Positions 31,201 through 40,145 of a stretch of DNA of 64,000 nt are shown in pieces (within the stretch, counting starts at the first letter, position 1; every line of letters begins with the position of its first letter). A model generated the notes under the pieces. It was not told where the DNA came from and made no database searches. It saw only the letters and a list, made by a program, of their open reading frames with translations. The position numbers were made by a program, and so were the translations under genes. This DNA comes from Aporrectodea caliginosa. Lineage: Eukaryota; Annelida; Clitellata; Crassiclitellata; Lumbricidae. The stretch lies in NCBI GenBank assembly GCA_020284085.1, contig JACEVL010000933.1, positions 97,001 to 161,000 on the forward strand. Direction: 5' to 3'.

Positions 31201-34200
31201 CCACGACGCCTGGGGTAGTGCATAAGAGGAGCCTCTTAGCTTAATCCGCTTTACGTGTGTGCAGAAGTCTGCCGCTGGTGACTTCTCTATAGCTTTCTAT
31301 GCATCGTTCAGCTTACTGAATAAATTTCTCTTCCCGAAGACATTTAACATCATTTAGGTCAGCGTAGATCAGAGAAACTTTTATTAGTTTTTTCAGAAAT
31401 GACACCTCAAATTTTTAATTAGAAATAGGCCTACACTCATAGATATTGTTATCAGTCTAAATTTTTGATTGCACTGACATTATAACGGTCCATTACACCT
31501 GCATTTTGGCATAACACACTGTGACTTGTATTGCAACCCAATATTTTCCTAGATGATACGTTAATGAAAGCGTTGGCAATAGTAAAACTCATGCTTTGAC
31601 AAGGTAATTAAGATTTAAAGCGACATCAATTGATTGATTGGCATCCTAACCTTAGTCAGTCCTCTGATCTGAATCCCTGCTTTAGCATTCTGCAATGGAG
31701 TCTCAAAGTACGGTCTTCTGTTTTCTGGAATCAACGTCATGAAATCTTCGCTCGATGGCCTTATCTGATCTGCTTTTATACCCACCCAGTACTCCTTCTG
31801 AAGACGAAGAATAACACATTTAAGGAGACTTCAGCACTCTTGGTTCTTAACATTAATTATTAGAATATTGAAACCTAGATTTAAAATCACATGTCAAGAA
31901 TCGTATGTTTCGTGTGGTATTTACCAAGGAAATAGGCACTTGCACAAAACGTAGGCCTATACCCATGAGTTATATTGAGCGAATTACACTGTATACTAGC
32001 ATAACATCCGCTTGTGGCAAATCTAATTTATAAGGTAAAGATAAAAATTATGCGACATTACATTGGTCCGTTTTCACCTTTTGTAGCACAACAACAGTTC
32101 TTTCTCTCTCCTTACATTCTCTCGCCTTCTCTCCTCTATTTCTTCCTCCTCTACCTCCTCTCTTTCTCTCTCCCTCTCTCCTTCCCTCTCTGCCTCTGTC
32201 TCTTTTTGTTCTCGCCTGTGTCTTTTACTCTCTTTATCTCTCACACTCATACTTTAATAATACTCTCACGACCGTTCATTTCTCTACATCTGTACATTAT
32301 TATCTCTTACTCATTCTGTAATAAGACTCCCACACTCTTGCCATATCACTTTCTGCCTAATGAATTAAATAGACCTTTTGAAACGGCATAGCAATATGTA
32401 GAGTACTCTGTTCTGTGATGCCTGAGTGGATCCAAAATCGACCTAGTTCTGTCTCTTAGTAAATACCAATATACTGACCGTGAAGGGAAAATAGAACGGT
32501 TGCGGATTTCCGAATTCGCCGGGTATAACAGCATCCAAATACCAGGTAAGCATCGAGTAAATGATTGTATCGACTAATAACATAATCAGAATGTGACCCA
32601 TCGCATGACCATCTCTTGAAGACCAAACGTTGCTCCAATCTATGCCAGTGCCTGGTCAAATTCAAACAGCCATAGCGTTTCTACAGCCAAATGTATAACT
32701 TAAATATTATCTTCGTCTAGCTTAGGCCTAGATGACATTGTCCAAGTGAACAGAGTCTGATCACGTTTCCTCGGATTATATATCATACATGCTTTACTGT
32801 TATTTTTTCTCAAAACTTGAAACTATATTATATACTATATTTCCAAGAAATCATGCATAATGTCGGTAAACTATTAAATGGAAACCATAATTATATCAAT
32901 GGTCTCAGTCACTAAGTCAATTTTCTAATATATACAGCAAATCAACGAATTTGAATCACGATAATAGCCTACTTCTATCGCCGACATTTAAACTTCCAGT
33001 GGGCAGCTCATCTACAAGTAGTGATGAGATATAGTTAAACAAGCAGACATGGACCGAGATAGAGTGAAGCAGAGAGAGAGAGAGAGACAGAGACTGAGAC
33101 TGAAAGACAGACAGGGAGACAGAGAGAGCACAGTGTGTGAAGTAGGGCTTGTGTCTTCGGAACTGAGAGACAGAGAGAGTGAGAGTGAGAGAGACAGAGA
33201 GAGACAGAGAGAGACAGAGAGTGTCAGAGAGAGAGACAGAGACAGAGACTGAGACTGAAAGACAGACAGTGAGACAGAGAGAGCACTCCTGTGTGAAGTA
33301 GGGCGTGTCTTCGGAACTGTATAAGGTTTGGTCAGTAGGCCTAATCATTAAGGAAATGCAGACTGAGCCTCGAATTTGAGTTATCGGACAATCGTCTAGA
33401 GTTGTTACTGCTGAAGACTGGTATTTTTAGTTATATTCATTAATAGCCAACCTACGATTGCAGCCAACCTACGATTGCCTCGCATTACTTAGTCACCCGA
33501 TAGTTATAATAAAATTGTTATCAAAATAAAGGCGAAAACGCAAATGTGAGCCGAAGAGAAAACAGGGAGCCATTTAGTCCATAAACGTCAACAGCTTTAG
33601 ATGCGTTGCACTTCTCTACCTAAACATTCACAAACTGTTGCCGTTAGCTCAGGAAAAAACTGACTTGGCCCTTATCTGAGACTGAGGAATACATAAGCAC
33701 ATTTTACTTCTGCTTAACATAGTTTCAAACCGAGGATCAACCAATGCGCGCAACTTTGACGTGGTATCATCTCATTAGCATATCGTGTGAAATGGACAAT
33801 CATTCAATCATTCAATCATTTATTTCTGTAACCAGCAGAAGAGAAAAACGAACAATTAAACAGTAAGCAACGGATAGACATGTACTGGCTACAAGGAGGC
33901 GCAGAAGGGATCATGGATCCCGCTAAATAAATGTAATGCACAAGTGTTTCTATAGAGACAACAATTATGGCCAAGACACCGTTCTTTTACAATGAATTGT
34001 TCGGGTGAGATTCTTAACCACCGCTGCCCCGTTTGAATGGGTGTTACGCCATTTAAGGTCGCCGAGTAAGGACCTTCCTAATGCGCTTTATCAATGTCAA
34101 ACACTCGGTTTCTATCAAATCTTAGAAACAACGTATAACTAAAATATAATAGAAGATAAATGTCATGAAGTCATCATGAAGTGAACTTTTTTATTACGCT

Positions 34201-37200
34201 ATCCACCCGACTCATTTCGTTTCGGTAGGTGGCGCTGCTATAATGTTACGCTATAAGCTAGATTAATTTCATTTTGGTAGGTGGTGGTGCTTACAGCATA
34301 ACCGCCCATGCATGCTGTTTAAAAGAATATTGCCTGTCATAAGCCGGTTTAAAAGCAATTTGAAAATTTCTTATGGTTTCTTTTCAAACTGTTTTAAACT
34401 GTGGCATAGATTCAAATTTGCGGCACGCCGACAAAAGAGCGCCCGACAAAAGAGCCCCGACAAAAGAGCGCCGACAAAAGAGCGACCGACAAAAGAGCGA
34501 AGGGATCTATCAACGGAGCTTATCAACGACAAACAAAAGGGCCACTTTTAAACAATTAGCATGTTAAGGCCTATAGTTCGATGGGGTTAAGTGCCAAATT
34601 GTTTTAATCGGGCTCTGATATTACTAGGCCTTTGAAATAAATTATACGTTCTAGTAAAAAAAACTATGTGCTAAATTCTCTTTTCTTCATAGCACTTTGT
34701 CGAATAATTTGCACTAGGATTAATCTTCTGGTTGCTTTGATTTATAATATTAAAAGTACATGTGTGGTCGTCTCAACGTCGCTGCTTATGTCGGTCGCTC
34801 AATGTCGGTCGCTCTTTTGTCGGCGCTCTTTTGTCGGCGCTCTTTTGTCGGTCGCTCTTTTGTCGTGCCACCCAAATTTGCGTGTAATGAAAGTTAAGGT
34901 GCTCGATAGTTTATGGCAGTGCTGTCCAACATGCGGACCGAGGGCTTGCGGCACGCGGGCTATTTTAAGTCGCTCGCCCGAGCTCGTTAAACTTAACAGT
35001 CTCAGGACGGGCAAACATCTCGTAGTGTGATAAACGCTTGTTGAATCATCGCTTCTACGTTCACAGCAATCAATTGCCACTAGATACTTACCGAAGGCTT
35101 CCGACTGAGAAAGCTTGATGCATCCGAATCCCATGGCCACGTTGAAGTCGAGCGATGCTCCTATCTTCTGCATGAGAGTCATGTCTTTGTAGATGGTCTC
35201 CATGTAGAAAAAAGGCACGTACGAAAGGAAGAAAAGTATAACACCAAGAACCGATCCGTTGCTGGCTGTGAACGAATATTTAGGAATGAATGCACATTTA
35301 AATGAACGAGTGGAAGAGCATAGAGAGGAATTCAAAGCGACTAAACTAAGTACACTGTCTAGTCATTGCAGTCATGTGACAATATCATTAGAGCTATATT
35401 GTGCAATAAGTTTAAATAAATATCAGTCAATCAATCAATCATCAATCAATCATAGAATTTATATAGCGCCTCTTCAAGGGCTCTACTCAGAGGCGCTCCC
35501 AAGCCAGGGCGGATCATAGAGAAAAGTCTTCAATAGGGCTTAGAAGGAAGACGAGTAAATGCGAGGAAATAGTAAAGGCCATTTTGTTAAATGGCCCTAC
35601 TTTGATAGAATAGGCCTCGAAAACATGAGATCTAAAAACTAATATAGTACTTTTTCATATATCTCCAACCTCTCGCGCTCCTGCTTCATGCACATTTGTG
35701 ACCTACGCCGCATCTGACCCATGCTCGACTTTAAAACAGCTTCCACCATTGCTAACTCCATTGTCCACTCAAAACTCGATTACTGCAATTCTTTTTTCCT
35801 CGATCTTTAATCCACACAACTCAAGCATCTGCAACTCATCAAAAGCTCACTAGCCAGAGCTGTCACCAGAACGCCCAGGCATAATCATATCACTCTCATT
35901 CTCAAATGACTCCATTCACTAAAAATCCCAGAGCGAATCCACTTCAAAGTCTTATCCCTAACCTACAACTCCCTAAAATACTTCCAGCCCAAATATCTTC
36001 GCGAACTCTTCACCATCCAGCCAACCCGCTCTACCCGATCATCCTCCGTTTTCACTCTTTCTCGACCCCGGTCACTACTCATCTCAAGTTCTCCATCCGA
36101 GCCATATCCAACGCTGCACCACGTCTCCGGAACGATCTGACTCCTGAATTCCGCACTCTCGCGGTCCTTTCACCATCATTTACCAATCATCCACCATGAC
36201 CTTCCTCAGGCTTCTCTATCCATCATTCCTCGGGCTTTCGACACCCACCATAATATCTACTCTGCCCTCTCTGACCTTCTGGAAACCGGACTCGGACCCC
36301 TTCGGACAACCCCTCTGACTCGATGCTGTGCCCGTGAGTAAGCTGATGTCTTTCGCCTGGCTTTCGAGTAGAGCTTTAGAAGTTTGGAGATTACGATATA
36401 AAGCAGTCCATTTTGCTAGGATTTCTAGATATCTATCTAAGAACAGCCCAATAGTACGAAGACTGTATCTTCAACCAGCCTTGTTATCATTAGTCTGAAA
36501 ATGTAACCCTAGAACTACTAACATTTCTTGCACCCACTAACTACTAGTGGGGTCAAAATGACCCTATACCATTTATCATTGTGATGCATGAATGAAAGTA
36601 AATTTTGTAAAAATGTGGTTTTCTTTCAAGTAGGGAGAGCTTCTTTTCACATTTATCTTAACGCCTGACCTGTCCTATTACTCTGTGTCCTGGAATAATG
36701 CAGTACAACGCATACCACTTTAGCGGATTTCAAACAGTATGAAAACAAGCGTAGCCTTGTCTCAAACTGCAAACAGGAGTACAGTTTTCACGAACCTTGG
36801 CGTCCTAACTCAGGCAGAAGTTTCTTACAGTTCTTTATTGTATTGTATAATTGTATTGTGTTAAAACATCTTTTAAACGCCTCTATAGTAGGGTGTACTG
36901 TTCAGAGGCGCACCCAGTGCGCAAGGCCACGAGAGAAGGAATAGGTTTTGCGAAAAGCAAAGGAGGAGGAGGAGGGGTTATCGGCAAGAATTTGAGAGCG
37001 AGTAGAATGGTGCAGACCAGAGTCATCTGTTTTTGAGATAACTTTTGCGCCAGACCAAATCTGGCAAGAAGTTGTCACAGACAACGTTCGTATCTGAATC
37101 TTGCAAGTCTTGTTCAATGTCAAAAACTACACGTTCTCCTTGGTTTTGCTCTCTTTTCTGCCCTTGTTTTCCAGTGTGAAATTTTCAGATGACAAACATA

Positions 37201-39411
37201 TGATGACTTACCAAACTAACAAAAATGTTGACATTCTTTATTGCTTTGTATTACTGACTTTTATATCGATATTGCAAATTTTAAAAGCATATTTCTAAAG
37301 TGTACCCCATCATGCGCCACTAATAATATTATATACAAAAACTACATCTTAAAGATATTCTACTAAGAATATGAACCTGCCTAGGAGAACCAAAAGAAGA
37401 CTAAGAATACGCAATCAACGCTTATTATCAAATCTCGCGTGATTTCCACTTTCCCATTAGCCGAAGGTACTCTTTGATCTGTCTGCGTATAATATTTTAT
37501 CCTTACCTTTGGACACAAGAGTGGAAATAACGAAGCAGAAGGTGATGATGGATAGAGAGTAGAGTAGGAGGAAGACGTATATGATGCCGACTGAGCTGTG
37601 GCTAATCACGGGTCTGTGCAACACGTGGAACTTGTTCGGAGCGTCGATGATAATCGCCATGAAGAATACAGAGATGAGCATGAACAGCAGGTACTTGACG
37701 AACCACGAAGACCAATACAGCCACATACGCATCCCCATCAGCTTCATCGACTCCTGCGCAAGGTGTTCACAAACGATCGCACACTTTTAACGTATCTCAA
37801 CATTTTTATTGAGTGTGTATTTATGTGTGTATGTATGTATGTATGTATGTATGTATGTATGTATGTACATATGTATGTATGTATTGTATTTGAACACTTG
37901 TTATAGCGCCCCTACCAGATTGCCTATTCAGAGGCGCTCCCGACTACTGCGCGGACGCTGAATCGGAGTTTCACGCCGAAGCGCATGAGCAATTGCGAGT
38001 GAAGGACTTGCCCAGGGTCCCTACGCGGCGGCTTTGAGGTGGATTCGAACCCGCAACCCTCCAGCTGCAAGGCACCGAACATACCCCTATACCACCGCGC
38101 CCCAGTATATTGTGTTGTGTTGTATTGTGTTGTAGTGTACTCCACGTTTATATTGCGACCGAGCCACCCGCAGTAAAGATCCGAGAAAGGATCCCTAGAT
38201 CCTGAGTGGCCGAGTACATATGTATGTATGTAGGTATGAGATTTGTAATGCTTTGGTGCTTTTATTCTGGTATACTATACCAATACAATAACATATTTTT
38301 AGCTTAATCAACAGCGAAAATGTTTGTCATACCTTTAATTCCTCTAACAACATATAATATATGTACGTATAGGCCACATACGTACGTACGTCCCAAAAAT
38401 CAAAGTTCTCAAATATAAATGGACAACCTCTAAAACGTTTCCCTTTGTTATACTGATAAAAGATGCCAAGTTACAGCAAGACCGTAGATCATTTAGACGT
38501 AGTTCAAAGGCGTTTCAAATTTAATATACGGCCCATGCAATAGCCTGTGGGGAATTCTACCAACATAACGGTTTTCAATGCATAACTTTCTAACGGGAAG
38601 AGATATTCACAATTCCTTTGGCAAGGTTTCTTAAAATGTTTGCCTACAACGTAGTTTTTGTTTCAAAAGTGTTATTCTTAAAAGGATTATATAGGTATCA
38701 AGTTATGGTTTTTGGAAAGAGGGATTCACATAAAATAGTTTTGAAAGCCATTGGCAGTTGCTTTTTCAAGATCACGTGACGTAACGTCACTCACCGTGAC
38801 TTTTGAAGCGTCTATCTCCACAGACAGATGTCTTGATACGGAGATCTCGGTGTCTGCAGACTAGGTTATCGACTACAAGGAATTTGAGATTTTTTTGTCC
38901 TACGTGTACTATCAAAATTAACTGAACGAATTATCCTTACCCGTCTAAACGACTACCTCTCTTCAAACTCACAGCTCAACAACCCCCACCAATTTGGCTT
39001 CACTAAACACCACTCCACATAAACTCTACTCGCCTCTCTGTACAATAAACTGGTCTCTGCCGTCAGCCATCAGCAAGTCTCCTGCCTCTGTCTCCTCGAT
39101 ATCTCCGCTGCATTCGACACCATCGATCACAGCCCCCTTCTTCATCGACCAGTCACCAAAACCGCTGGAGATGCCGAGACGGGTCAGAAAGATGGTGTGG
39201 TCGACGTTGTCAAACGCCACGCTGACATCGAGTAGGGTGAGTAACGTGCAGTGAGTTAAAAATAACTAGACTTTTCGGTTCGTTAATGCTTACAGCCTAG
39301 CCTCTTAAAACATCGCGTTTCTCATCTCTGAAATCTACGTAAGGGTATATTTACTAACATAAAATAGTATGAATAATTATATACCGGATAAAATGCAATT
39401 TCTCCGCAACC

Positions 39412-39457
<46 letters not shown>

Positions 39458-39997
39458 TTCTAATCCTAATGCATATATGTACATATCTGTTGTATTAATC
39501 CTAATGCAAATGTGACAATTAGTTCACAATCAATTCAAGTTATTGTACCTTGAACTTGTTTTCTTTCTCCAGCACAATTTCCTGACAGATTGTCGGTGCA
39601 ATAATGATGAAGCTGAGCAGAATGAACAACGGAAGGAAGAGTGTAGTGAGACCAATCATTGGATCTGTGTCGTATTCAGGAAACGGATATTGCTTCAGTT
39701 GAGTCGTTACGTTCGTTGCTGTTGGGTCGAAACTCGAGTTCACTTCCTCAATTAGACTGAGATCAACGGCCTTCTGAATGGCCAGAAAACCCTCTTCTTT
39801 ATACACTACAACGTATGTGTCACCGCTTTAACTGCCACCTTCAATGCAGGTTGGGATATTATCATTGTGACGACTGCTGATGTTTCTACTATTTGTACCA
39901 CTGCCACTGCTACCACAGGTACTAGTACTACTACATGTATTAGCACTACTGTATCTTTGACCAAGACTACTACTACTTCTGCTGCTATATTATTATA

Positions 39998-40063
<66 letters not shown>

Positions 40064-40091
40064 TCAATGATTATTATTATGTATTATTATA

Positions 40092-40145
<54 letters not shown>

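Noticed and set aside
33049..33348. Arg/Glu-rich or Ser/Leu-rich coding region
   Set aside because: It is a GA-rich microsatellite read in frame.
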